From Metopolophium dirhodum (lineage: Eukaryota > Arthropoda > Insecta > Hemiptera > Aphididae): a stretch of DNA of 64,000 nt. Positions 10,215 through 22,195 of this stretch are shown here, one piece after another. The stretch lies in assembly GCF_019925205.1 (NCBI RefSeq), contig NC_083562.1, positions 18,166,001-18,230,000 of the forward strand, in the 5' to 3' direction. The first letter of the stretch is position 1. Each line of letters begins with the position of its first letter. The notes beneath the pieces were generated by a model that made no database searches, had not been told where the DNA came from, and was given only the letters and a program-made list of their open reading frames with translations. Made by a program: the position numbers and the translations under genes.

Positions 10215-10640
10215 TTGGATAGCGCTGGGAGTTTTTGTGCTCAAACGTCGGGACTTGGTGCACATTTCTGCACAAACGATGCACAAACGTTTGGCACCTT
10301 AAAAATTTCAATTTTCCAAAAAGAGGGTGTCTCGTTTCAATGGCCCCCCCACTTTATTTTTTGTATAGCGCTGGGCGTTTTTGTGCACAAACGTCGGGAC
10401 CTGGTGCACATTTCTGCACAAACGATGCACAAACGTTTGGCACATTCAAAAATCCAAATATTCAATGTGGGGGGCTACCGTTTCAATGGCCCCCCCCATT
10501 TTTGTTTTAGGGATAGAGCTTTCAGTTTTTGTGCACAAACGATTGGACTTGGTGCACATTTCTGCACAAACGATGCACAAACGGTTGGCGTGGTCAGAAG
10601 TTCAAATTTTGAAAGTGGGGGGGGCCATTGAAATGGACCT
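10215..10640. repeat. Satellite of three 146/148-bp units
   Basis: Three tandem units share TGGTGCACATTTCTGCACAA and ACGATGCACAAACG. The anchor CACATTTCTG begins at 10261, 10407 and 10555, giving spacings of 146 and 148 bases. Each unit ends in a C- or G-homopolymer run beside ATGGCCCC. Since 146 is not a multiple of three, the same unit is open in successive frames, producing overlapping frames of 138, 91 and 98 codons that I read as artefacts of the repeat rather than genes. The units are markedly richer in GC than their flanks and contain several GTGCAC palindromes. Confidence 0.85.
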
Positions 10641-11366
10641 ATACACGATCCTCCGAGCCACACCCAGGAACAAATAAAGTTTGTAAAAATATCTATTATG
10701 ATTTCCGATTTGCGACAAAAAATTAATTAAGTGATCAACTAATTATGTAATAAATAAACACCATAATATTACCTTATTATAATGAGATGAATAGATGATG
10801 TCTATAATTGGATCAATTTTGTATAGAAAATATAATGGTTAAAAAAAATGAACCAATTTTGGTGCAACTTTTTTACACTCTAAATAGTGGCTTAGTGAAT
10901 TTTAAGAGTTCTACAACATATTATATATTATAATAAAGGTGTGTACTGAAAATTATTTTTAACAGTATTATAATGTATAAATATTAAAATATAATATATT
11001 ATATGATACCCTTGAAGCTCTTAAAGTATAATAATGTTAACATGCATGCAATCTATGATGCAAAATTTATTTGGGTTTAAACTGCATAAAAATATAAACT
11101 TAATCTTAAAGCGTTATTCGCTGGTATAGATGCATTAAAACAAATGAATTAATAATTATAGGTTGTTTGATACTTGTAAGTCGTAAGTGTTACTATTATT
11201 TAATTTTTTCCGTGCTAAACGTATTTAACATTTATAAATACGTCCAAAAATCAGCTGTCTCCTGTCTCGGTGTCTTCCTGTGAGGAAATCACTGCGACGA
11301 CTCGCGCTAAGACCCAATCAGACTCCACTAGAGAAACCGGAGCTCGCGTTAGCAGTAAATGTTTTT

Positions 11367-12850
11367 AGATTCTGAGTGAAACGATGAATGTATTGATTTT
11401 ACAATGATGTGTGTTTTTTTTTTTATTTTTTTTTTTTTTTATTTTTTTTTTTATTTTTTTTTTTATTTTTTTATTTTTGTGTCTGTGTACACGATAAGTA
11501 GTCGAAATAATGCTTCGATTTTCGACTTCAGTATCTTGTTCGATGGGAAAGTGAATATCGTTGGTGCATTGGGGAGGTCAAAATTTTAATTTCCCAGTAG
11601 TTTTCAAAAGCGATGTGAAAAACAAAAGAAAAATTAAGGAAAAACGGGAATTTTTACGCAAAATCGATTTTTAACAAAATCGATTTTGGTTATTGGTGTA
11701 ACTCTAAAACAAATGACCGTAGATGCATGAAATTTTCACTGGTTGTTTATATTAGCATTTTCTATACACCATAAAATTTTCCAAATATTTTGACTCTTTT
11801 TGAGCTGTTTACAGCCATTGTCAGTTTTCAATTTTTTTAGTTTTTTTTTCTATAAATATCAATAAAATTTTATCTATTGAGTAAAAAAGCTTGAAAATTT
11901 AATAGAAGGCTCCTAGTTTATTGTTTCAAAGGCAGATGAAAAAAATTAAAAATCCTTAGTCACAGTTTTTAATTATAAGCATTTAAAGTTCAAATTTTGA
12001 CAAAATACGGAAAAATCACGAAAAATAGCAAATTATTTTGATGAGAATTCATAAAAATTTTTCTTTTTAAATCTAAGATTTGAAAATGTAATATAAGATT
12101 ACTCATAAGTTTGTCTACCTTTATCAAAAAAAAAATGTCTAGAAGAAACTTTTTTATGAGCGTCTGAAATTTATATTTTTACAACATTTGATATTTACTC
12201 GATTTCTCATGTAACGATTTTTTTATTTTATTGTAATTAAAAAACGAATGACTGTAGATACTTGAAAATTTCACTGAATGTTTATATTAGCATTTTCTAT
12301 ACACCATACAATTTTGAAAATATTTTGACTCTATTTGAGCTGTTTACGGACATTGTCAGTTTTCAATTTTTTTAGTTTTTTTTTCTATAAATATCAATAA
12401 ATTTTTATTTGTTGGGTAAAAAAGCGTGAAAATTTAATATTAGACTCCTGATATATCGTTTTAATAGCAGTTGAAAAATATTAAAAATACATTTGCACAA
12501 TTTTTTTTTATAAGCATTTAAAGTTCAAATTTTGACAACATTTATCAAATTTATAATTTATTAATTATTTTGTGGTTAAAAATTTATAAAATGTTTAACT
12601 TTTATGGCTAAGGATTGAAAATTTAAAACAAGGCTCCACGTTAATAGGTTATATATAAATTACTTTATTCACAATAATATCATCAAATATACTTGGTAAT
12701 ATCATAGGGTGACTGACCGTTTTCGCTCAGAATCGTTTTTCTTATACAATGATATTATATCATTGAATTCAAATTTAACACCATCCATTACAGTGACCCA
12801 CTTGTAACCTACCGTACAGCAGAGCGACATCCACTTATCCACCTTTTTTA
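11367..12850 (+). repeat. Large unclassified repeat family, copy C
   Basis: The copy starts AGATTCTGAGTGAAACGATG and ends TCCACTTATCCACCTTTTTT. A long (T)nA-type tract lies at 11413-11478. The internal TATAAATATCAATAAA block occurs near 11850 and 12386, 536 bases apart. The first 385 bases are almost identical to the head of copy D. Open frames inside, such as 11404-11589, are repeat artefacts. Confidence 0.8.
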
Positions 12851-12990
12851 ATTCGATTTTTGATCTCTTCCCCGGGTGACATTAACAAATAATTTTTATT
12901 TGAATTTATAATTGTCTGAAAACTTGTCCATGTTTTTCTTATCATCAAATATAATTTAACCACATTTTCATAACTCATCTGAACAATTTT

Positions 12991-14755
12991 AGATTCTGAG
13001 TGAAACGATGAATGTATTGATTTTACAATGATGTGTGTTTTTTTTTTTATTTTTTTTTTTTTTATTTTTTTTTTTATTTTTTTTTTTATTTTTTTATTTT
13101 TGTGTCTGTGTACACGATAAGTAGTCGAAATAATGCTTCGATTTTCGACTTCAGTATCTTGTTCGATGGGAAAGTGAATATCGTTGGTGCATTGGGGAGG
13201 TCAAAATTTTAATTTCCCAGTAGTTTTCAAAAGCGATGTGAAAAACAAAAGAAAAATTAAGGAAAAACTGGAATTTTTACGCAAAATCGATTTTTAACAA
13301 AATCGATTTTGGTTATTGGTGTAACTCTAAAACAAATGACCGTAGATGCATGAAATTTTCACTGGTTGTTTATATTTGCATTTTCTATACACAATACAAT
13401 TTTGAAAATAATTTGACTTTTTTTGAACTGTTTACGGACATTGTCAGTTTTCAGTTTTTTTAAATTTTTTTTCTATAAATATCAATAAAATTTTATTTGT
13501 TGGGTAAAAAAGCTTGAAAATTTAATAGAAGGCTCCTAGGTTATTGTTTCAAAGGCAGATGAAAAAAATTAAAAATCCTTAGTCACAGTTTTTTTTTATA
13601 CACGTTTAAAGTTCAAATCTTGAAAAAATACGGAAAAATCACGAAAATTTGCAAATTATTTTGAGTTAGAAATTCATAAAAAATTTTCTTTTTAAATCTA
13701 AGATTTTAAAATCTAATACAAGATTCCTCATAAGTTTGTCTAACTTTATCAAAAAAAAAATTTCTACAAGAAAGTCAAATTAAATTTTTATGAGCGTTTT
13801 AAATTCATATTTTTACAACATTAGATATTCACTCGATTTCTCATGTACCGATTTCCTTATTTTCTTGTAATTCAAAAACGAATAACTGTAGATACATGAA
13901 AATTTCACTGAATGTTTATATTAGCATTTCCTATACACCATACAATTTTGAAAATATTTTGACACTTTTTGAGCTGTTTACGGGCATTTTCAGTTTTCAA
14001 TTTTTTTAGTTTTTTTTTCTATAAATATCAATAAAGTTTTATCTGTTGGGCCAAAAAGTGTAAAAATTTAATACAAGACTCCTGATATATTTTTACAATA
14101 GCAGTTGAAAAATATTGAAAATACATAGGCACAGTTTTTTTTTATAAGCATTTAAAGATCAAATTTGGACAGAATTTATCAAAATCTCGAAAATTATCAA
14201 CCATTGTAATTAATAAATTATAAAATGTTCAGTTTTTATAGCTAAGGATTGAAAATTTAAAACAAGATTCCATGTAAATAGATAATTCGGTTACCAAAAA
14301 ATCTAAAAAATACACAAGCACAGTTTATTTGTATAGTCATTTTAAGTTCAAATTTGGACGAAATTACATAAAAACCTAGAATAACTATTTTAGTTATTTT
14401 GTTGTGATTGTATAATATTATTCGTGGGCACTTGAAACTTCTAATTTGTAATATTTTCATCGATATATTATGATGATAGTATCACGGTTTGTTGTTGATG
14501 TATAACGCGTTATATGTACCTAATGGATATTGTGATATGATTAATTTGGAATTTATTATAGGTCAATTTTTTTTTTAATACCATAGATAAGTGTATAATA
14601 TGTCTTATACCTAGACTGACATATCGTCTCCACTCAGAATCGTTTTTCTTATACAATGATATATCATTGAATTCAAATTTAATACCATCCATTATACAGT
14701 GACCCACTTGTAACCTACAGTACAGCAGAGCGACATCCACTTGCCCACCTTTTTC
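12991..14755 (+). repeat. Large unclassified repeat family, copy D (long form)
   Basis: The copy follows C head-to-tail after about 140 bases. It starts AGATTCTGAGTGAAACGATG and ends CATCCACTTGCCCACC. Its internal block occurs near 13466 and 14022. It carries extra sequence near 14330-14620, including TATTATTCGTGGGCACTTG, that is shared with the fragment at 6765-7056 and the deletion derivative at 37345-37730 but missing from A, B and C. So there are at least two subfamilies. Confidence 0.8.
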
Positions 14756-17700
14756 TATATGAAAATAAAGTTTATTAATAACGAAATATTTTTTTATCAA
14801 GCATTCTTACTGCCAATCATATTTTGAAAACTATTATATTTTAATATACATACTGAGTTGAGAGTTGACAATTCAAAACTTTGTACTGATACAGACATAC
14901 ATATATCACTATTGTACGTGAGCAATGACCACTTTCCAGCTTAGTTATTAAAACAAATAATATCACATACCTAGCACTAATTTTAGTTTATATCAAATTA
15001 TCCCAAATAATATTCATTTCAAAATTCTGATTCACAAAATATCATATTATATTTTATTCAGAACCAGTATGAGGTAACATGTATATATTAATAGTCTATT
15101 GATTCATTCAAACGAGTTCTGACAAAAAACAATTTAACAATATTGTGCTAATTTAACGGGATGTTAAAGATGTGTTTGAAATAATAACCAGAGTTATATT
15201 TTTTAACATGCCGTGAATGGTGGTTTTCAATAATTATGACTATTAACATATAATTAAAAATATATTCACTACGTATTAAGTTATTTAAGTTATGATGTAT
15301 CCAGCATAATCTTTATATAGGTACTTATCTAACGTAATCAGTCGATTAATGGTATTTGCAAAAGTTTCGTTGGCCAATTGCCATATTGCAATGTTTGGAA
15401 TACAGCAGAATAGTATATTTTATGTCCTTTTGTGTATTTTTAATACATTATTGGTCAATATACCTATTAGATATTACCGATATATTAGTATAACAAGTCA
15501 ATCGTTAATGATAATCTACCTACGTCCTTCATACAGTGGGAACAATATTAAAATAATTAGCTAACTAAAATTAAAAACTTATGTAATTATTGTAATTAAT
15601 GTAAATTTTGTCTTAAGCATATTTTAAATATACTAATCGTAAATTGTATCTAATATTGTACAAATAAATAAATAAATATTAAGATAAATTCATCTAGAAC
15701 TATATAGTTTTTGAATATAGTTCGTTTAAGTATTTAAAATTTTAAAGTTATTTAGTATAATAGTTAAATTTAAGTGGTCATAAATCAAAATCATTACTTT
15801 TCGAAAAACAAAAAAAAAAAACATTTCATTTCTCAGAGATAATTTGGTAACGTTAACTACACATAGAATATTTTTTCTACAGGGTAGGTATAGTGTCATA
15901 ATCAAACAATTTACTTACTCCCTTTTATACACACGCTGATTCATACAATAATTATCAGTTATCACACTTGATTCTAGACCGAAAAACCTGGTTCTGAAGT
16001 GCATTATTGGTCATTCAACAGAATCTAAAAAAAAAACAAGATTATATTTTAGAATTATTTTCATAACCAAAAAGTTCAACTGAAAAAATAAAAGCAGTAA
16101 TTTCTAGCTTTTTAGGAATATATATAATAAAATGTATATATGTATTTTAGACAACCTTTTCAAATAAAACACTGCTGTAGATATAATATTGCAATTCGAA
16201 ATAATGAACACCAGTTGGAAAATTCAAAAATCATCTTTTATGTCGACACTGTCGCCTGTGATTTGTGGGTTCACCGCAAATGTACTCACTACTCTATCTC
16301 GTCGTATCTATCATCACGCACCCTTCCGCTAACACCTTATCGTATACACATTGCGTTCGCCTAACGATTATCGATGGAATGAGTATACAACATAATGTAA
16401 TATGTTACCTATGCCTATTTATTGTTAAATCAACCACCGACGCGTAGATGTTTTGTAAAAGATTTTTTGTACAGGATTTTCAATACAGTTAACAAAAATG
16501 GTACATCCGTCAATTGGACGATTCGATCGATGAAAACCTGGAAAACTAAACGTCCCCTTGTCAGTTTCGCGAATTCCCAACGGACTGAAGTGCAGCCAGT
16601 CTATAACGATAATCTTGCGACCATCACACCCCCGGGATAGGTATTTGTTATTATAATGTTATTTAACGTTACTGTAGAACTTAACTCTGCTGGAAAACTT
16701 ATTCACCTTACGCGTTATGATTGTCGTTATCGTCGTACACTCCACCGCCTGTGTACAATACCCGTTACCAATGTCTGCAACGTCGGATTCATGACATGCG
16801 AATGGTATCATAATATCATATATTATTTTCTTTATACTTTATTTAACGCTCAAATATAATAATATTATCCTCCGCAGGTAGGTACTTGTTTACTGTTATA
16901 ATATTGTGCATGTGAGATAGCTGCAGTGTCACTATTTTTCTTTATCCCTATATTTCTATGTATATACACTATATATAATATGCGTAACTATACAGAATTA
17001 TATTATTGTAATATTGCTACATAATATAATATGGTCCGTTGTGACTCGTAACCGTTGTAGGTACCTATTTAATTATCGAAATTTCGTTCACCAAATAAGA
17101 TTCAAAGCTAGTTGAAACAATGTAATTACTTTATATTATATATGTAAATACCTACCTGTATGCACACGCTGTGGAAACAATAAACCGCGAAACGGTCACA
17201 GCCGACCGAAATTGATTTTCTATTATCCTCGTTATTATTAATATAGCGTGTGTGTGGGTGTGTGTGATTAGAAATACCGGTGGTAATATTATGGGACCAA
17301 TGAGATATTGTTCATCGAAATGTAATCCGCTTCATTCGGATGGGTAAAATGAAAAATATAAATCCTACAAACCAAGAACACTAAGAATGTAAATACGAAA
17401 AAGCTTTTTAGACGCCAAAGTAGTATATTATTATTGTTTTCTTCGATCCCGACGTCTGATCGACTTAATTTCAACTTCGTTCTATTCACGCACTTACTGT
17501 CGTGGAGATTGCTATTTGCTAGAAATGGTTCACACGTACATAGTATATAGACGTGAGAAATTGATAGACATATAGGAGGTTTTTTCAACAAGTATAGGTA
17601 TGTGAGATAGAGGAGTGTCACATTTTTTTAAACTAAGTGAATTGTTTTCACACAATAAGTACCTACCTACCTGTATTTTTTTATTTTTTACCATAGCTAT

Positions 17701-17849
17701 AATATATTGCTTATACGGGTTAGGGTACTGAATTTGAAATATTTCAATAAAATTATGAAAAATTGTTTTTCTTCTTTTAAACATGTTTGGTTATAAAAGG
17801 TTAGAAAAAGTAAAATTGATTACACCCAGAAAACACTGATAATGAATAA
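14756..17849. other. Intergenic, weak higher-GC zone at 16140-16860
   Basis: No gene is supported. Between about 16140 and 16860 GC rises and several open frames of 60-74 codons overlap on the + strand. One carries the string ACDLWVHRKC, vaguely like a zinc-binding finger but with too few cysteines to call. No consistent splice-bounded exon set was found. The minus-strand frames at 17289-17784 overlap each other and have no motifs. Confidence 0.4.
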
Positions 17850-17857
17850 GTTATCAG

Positions 17858-18398
17858 TAAGGCCAACAATTATATGCCCTAAAAATCTATAAAATATGCT
17901 CTAAAAAAAAAATGTTATTGTAAAAAATGATTAATTTTTTTTATGTATTATACAATTTATACTATAATACAATTATTGACAATGAATAATGATTTACAAA
18001 AATGTGTGATATTAAAAATATTAAATATTAAAAAATTAAAATTAAAGTAATAATTAATAAATAAACAAAAACATGAGAAATGTAACTATTGATACGACTA
18101 GTGTTAGAAGTTTTCACTTTTACCACTTTTCATAAATGAGTTGAAATACCCATAATAAGGTATATGAGTGAAACAAATTAATATTTTGTAATTCCCGAGT
18201 TTTTAATATCTTGAAAATGCTCCAAAAATATACTGTATGCTAAAATATACCCTAAAAATGCAAAAATATTATAATATGTAAAAATATGCAAAATAAAATT
18301 TCGTATACAGCATCGTTATAAAACAAATTTTGGTATAAACTAGCTATTTTTTTAACCAACCAATAAAAATATGGAAATGCATACAAGTGTTGGCCCTA
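17858..18398. mobile_element. hAT-type MITE with 8-bp target duplication
   Basis: The ends are inverted copies: TAAGGCCAACAATTATATGC at 17858 and, as reverse complement, TAGGGCCAACACTTGTATGC ending at 18398. The exact 8-base word GTTATCAG flanks both sides (17850-17857 and 18399-18406). An 8-bp target duplication with TIRs beginning TARGG fits the hAT superfamily. The 541-bp interior is AT-rich and has no transposase frame, so it depends on an enzyme supplied elsewhere. It contains several repeated ATGC-TAAAAAT words. Confidence 0.8.
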
Positions 18399-18406
18399 GT
18401 TATCAG

Positions 18407-20272
18407 TTATCAAACAAGGTTTTCGAATTACTATAGTATATGTTAATAGTTATAAATTAGGTTTGTAACTATATAAGTATTGGTATTAATTGTACCTATT
18501 ATAATTCATAAATCATATCAGAAAAACTAGATTCTTAGATGATTAAAAATCAACAATATTATACAATAAAGTAATATAGTAATATAACTTAGGTATATTA
18601 TTGCTATTATATACTTATTACTTGATTCTAGAATTATTAAGTTATAGAGTTATAACACTTCGCACTACTATAGCTTATAAATACAATATAATTTTAAATA
18701 TGAAACAATTTACAATATTAAGTATCTAAATTAATCGGTAATAAATGAAAAAGATCAAAAATTTTTTATATGAATTTTTAAATATGTTATGATGTTGAGT
18801 TGGCTTATGAGTTTGTAACTTAAGAGTTAAAAGGCTATGTTTAAATTTGTTATATTAAACATTTGTAACCAACTTCTACATTATGTGTAAATATGTTTGG
18901 TAGGTAGGTACCTACATATTTTTTTTTTGTTTCGTACAATAAACCATTTATAGCCATTAACTATTTTTAACTTTTCTTAGCGGCTTTTAAAAATGTTCAC
19001 TTGCAATTTGATGGCTATACACTTTTAGACATACCTACCTAGTGAAATTTTTTAAAGAAATTAAATATTTCATGACATTTTCATGAAATATTTCAAGAAA
19101 ATAGATCTAATGCAATTTTAAAACCCTAATACGGGTAGAAGCAGTGTTCCAAAAGTTTCATAATTAAGTCCTTCTATAGTTCTATGGTCGGAATTTGGAA
19201 ACTTGACGGCACACTAGCACAGATAGATAGTATAGTATAGTATAGTGATATATATCTACCTACCTACTTTATGATGCGTCAGATTTACATTAGAATTTCA
19301 CTAGAAAATTAATTTTAAAAAGATTTATTTTCTTGACATAATATTAATAGGTACTTATGTTATTTATTGTTTTTTTTCGAAAATATTTTGCCATGATATT
19401 ATAACATACTACATAACAATATTTTATATCTTACAATAATTCAATTTTCTTCAATCTTTCAACTTTCTCTCATCGGACAAAATATGACGAATTATGAGTT
19501 TAAAATTTTTGCCCATAATTTTAATCTTATATTTTTAAGAGGACATATGGTGTCTCCATCTAACAAATGCGTAACATGCAAAGATTTAGGTTCTGAATTT
19601 AACTCTGTTATGGTAATATTGGAGCAAATTTACCTATTATCAAATTTAGAAGTAAGAATATTATCTAGTGAAGCTCATAGTTAGGTTTTTGTTTATATTT
19701 TAATTTTAAGCAAAGTATACGAGTATTTTAAAACTATAAATTGTTTGTGAATTTTAAAATAGTGTTATAAGTTGCTTTAAAATTAAAAAAAAACCTATGT
19801 GGGTCACTAGATAATACTCTTACTTTTAAATTTGATAATGGGTCAATTCACTCTTATATTAAACATAAATGAGTTAAATAGATTGTTCAGACCACCAAAT
19901 TTGCCATGTTGTGCGTTTATAAGACAGATATATCGTATGTGGGTGTAGCGTCCTTATAAAGATAATATTATATTTTCTTAATGATGCGTCTTAATCACAT
20001 ACAGCTTAATTAATTTTATGAGAAAGTACCTCATAATTCATATGACTGTTATATTTCACCTATTCATTCATCTTTTATTTTTATAACGCATGCGTTGGTT
20101 GACAATAAAAATATTTAAAACAGAATTTGTACGGAAGTCTCGTCTCGTTTGAGGCAGCTCTTGACGTGCACGTGAAGAACTTTTTTTATTATTGTGAAGG
20201 TACTATCGTTGTAAAATTCGTAATTAATTTTATCAAATTCGCATTGTGTCCACGCTTTTTAACGTTTTTAAT
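18407..20272. other. Intergenic, no gene seen
   Basis: AT-rich DNA with a small TATAG / GATA microsatellite at about 19220-19245. The 66-codon frame at 19484-19684 has no recognised motif. Nothing else can be supported. Confidence 0.5.
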
Positions 20273-20284
20273 ATTAAATATTTT

Positions 20285-20511
20285 TTTTATTTTTATTTAT
20301 TTTTTATTAGATTTTAAGGCTTCGACGACTGAGGTCATTAGCCTGTAAGGTAGGGTTGGTGCAGTAGGGTTGGGACTGTTGGTACGGTCGGTTAGGATCA
20401 CGTGTATGTGTGACAAGGTTTTTGCCCATCCGAGAACTAGTGGCAGCGGCCGTTGCTTACTCTTAATCACGTCGCGTGATTGATTTCAGCCACTGCGCCG
20501 CGCCGAGTCAC
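20285..20511 (-). mobile_element. 5S-rRNA-derived SINE (SINE3-like)
   Basis: On the minus strand the element starts GTGACTCGGCGCGGCGCAGT at 20511. Its head contains TAAGCAACGGCCG, then TAGTTCTCGGATGGG and AAAAACC. This follows the internal RNA polymerase III control region of 5S rRNA genes in order: an A-box like AAGCAxCG-CGGG, then a GGATGGGxGACC block. The 3' part GCTAATGACCTCAGTCGTCG followed by AAGCCTTAAAATC and an A-rich TAAA-type tail resembles a LINE 3' end, by which SINEs borrow the retrotransposition machinery. Perfect 12-base target duplications ATTAAATATTTT flank it (20273-20284 and 20512-20523). Its head also has a perfect AATCACG-CGA-CGTGATT hairpin. Confidence 0.72.
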
Positions 20512-21052
20512 ATTAAATATTTTATATTTTGATTAATATAACATTATAATATAGTAATAAGGCATTTTTATATAACACTATAACCCAAAATAGACGAATA
20601 TTTTAATTTTTTTTATTTAAAAGCTTCTATTTTAAACTATTGCAGGACAAACGTATATAATACAGTTATTATAAATATTATATCATGTGGTCGTCGGATT
20701 ACATTGTAGAACGCATTGATATACAACAAATTATACACAACACTTCATATATTTTTTTTAATGTTGAAAAGCTCTAGGAAATGTGTGTCTCGTTTAATAT
20801 AATTGCTTGGATATTATATAAATTGACGAACATGAGATGGACAATGCATTGTCGACGTTATCGATTCAAACGAGTAGCAATTTCGAGTTGATTGCTCCTT
20901 CATTTCTTCAGTCGTCAGTTATTAATTGTAAAATGTACATTATGGTACGAATGTATGATACTTTAATGGCCTAGCTATGTACGTATAGTCATTAGTCAAG
21001 AGTAGATGCCGGTAGGTTTACACAGGTATGATATTCTCTCGGGTCTATACGG

Positions 21053-21484
21053 TTGAATATACATTCATGTGGGCTATACGAAAAAAATAGTTATAAAAAG
21101 AGAGCAGTTAATAAACCTCTTATTTATATCCTGATTTCCATTTTCAAGTACCTACCTTCCTTCATACTACATTGTAATAATTACTTTTTTTTCTTTACAT
21201 CATACTTAACTGTTATACATTGTTGGTTTGTCATTCACTACACCATTGGGTACTCTGAAACCATTTCAAAAATAAAATATAAATTTACATTTTTACATAT
21301 TTACTACGTTTTTTCGAGAGAAGACCAAACGGTTTCTTATGTTTCTATTATGATAATATTATTTTTTAAATGCATTTTGGTAGTACAAAAAATTTGTTAT
21401 GGGGTCCAAAAGATGGAGAATTTGTTTATGGATTGCCTCCCAGCGTATCCTAAATTTAATCGTAAACGAATATTTTGGTACTAG
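21053..21484 (+). CDS. Hypothetical 143-codon frame, function unknown
   Basis: This is the longest uninterrupted ATG frame in the window outside the BTB gene. The predicted product has several hydrophobic stretches (around residues 22-65 and 75-115) rich in F, I, Y and L, then a more polar tail with NLFMDCLPAYPKFNRKR. It could be a membrane-protein exon or a chance frame. The TTT-rich composition that gives hydrophobic residues is also what AT-rich noncoding DNA yields. No family motif, clear splice boundary or homologous copy was seen. Confidence 0.15.
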   Translation: MNIHSCGLYEKNSYKKRAVNKPLIYILISIFKYLPSFILHCNNYFFFFTSYLTVIHCWFVIHYTIGYSETISKIKYKFTFLHIYYVFSREDQTVSYVSIMIILFFKCILVVQKICYGVQKMENLFMDCLPAYPKFNRKRIFWY

Positions 21485-22046
21485 TTGACTCCCAATGTGC
21501 AGGTAATAAATGTTTAAGTGGTTCTTAAACGATTCAAAAATTTTATATACATAAATATTTATAATTTTAATCATATTAACAAATGTTTTTATTAACTAAT
21601 TATACTGTTATTTTAAATAGTTGAATATTATTGGTATAAACTATAAATGTAATATAATAATATACATCTACCTAAGAATGATATTTTTCAATTGTACTAC
21701 ATAATTATAACTATCTGAAAAAAATGTATTTAACAATTACATTGTTCTCAATAATTCCAGTATGAAGTTATTTTTATATCTCACATACTTAAAATAATAT
21801 CACTATGTTTACTAGAATAAAATATAAAAATATCTATGTATGTACATATAATAAGACTAATATTTATCATTATTATGTAATAATATATTAATTTACATAA
21901 AATTAAATATATGTTACCGTTAACATAATGTTTATAACTATAACACAGTACATTATACTATTATTTATATAAAAATTCATCTATTTTCATGATATATTTT
22001 AGTGAAGTATATGAACCACTACTTAATTCTATATTTCTATGTGGAT

Positions 22047-22195
22047 GGCAACTAGAGTGAATATTTTTATGAGGCAACTCGTATATAATTATTATGAACT
22101 ACTTAATCATCGGTGGCAACTAGTGTATACTAACCTATATGTGGATGGGAGGCAATTCGTATATGTTGGCCTTTGGGAGGCAATTAGTATGTACC
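22047..22195 (+). repeat. Irregular minisatellite with GGCAAYT core
   Basis: Five imperfect copies of a GAGGCAACT(A/C)GTATAT-like word start near 22047, 22073, 22115, 22151 and 22179. They are spaced 26 to 42 bases apart. In one frame three copies read RQLVY, WQLVY and RQFVY. The frame is only 60 codons, so I treat this as a degenerate repeat. Confidence 0.5.

Noticed and set aside
10215..10677. Overlapping protein-coding frames of 138, 98 and 91 codons
   Set aside because: They are the same satellite unit read in shifted frames because the period is not a multiple of three.
11404..11589. 61-codon phenylalanine-rich protein
   Set aside because: It is the (T)nA tract of repeat copy C; the equivalent tract in copy D is not a conserved frame.
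16200..16300. PHD or C1 zinc finger from ACDLWVHRKC
   Set aside because: Only two cysteines and one histidine in a short frame; the other ligands are missing and no exon structure supports it.
20415..20480. A 5S rRNA gene on the minus strand
   Set aside because: Only the internal control region is similar. The flanks do not pair as a 5S stem, and the unit has a LINE-like tail and target duplications.
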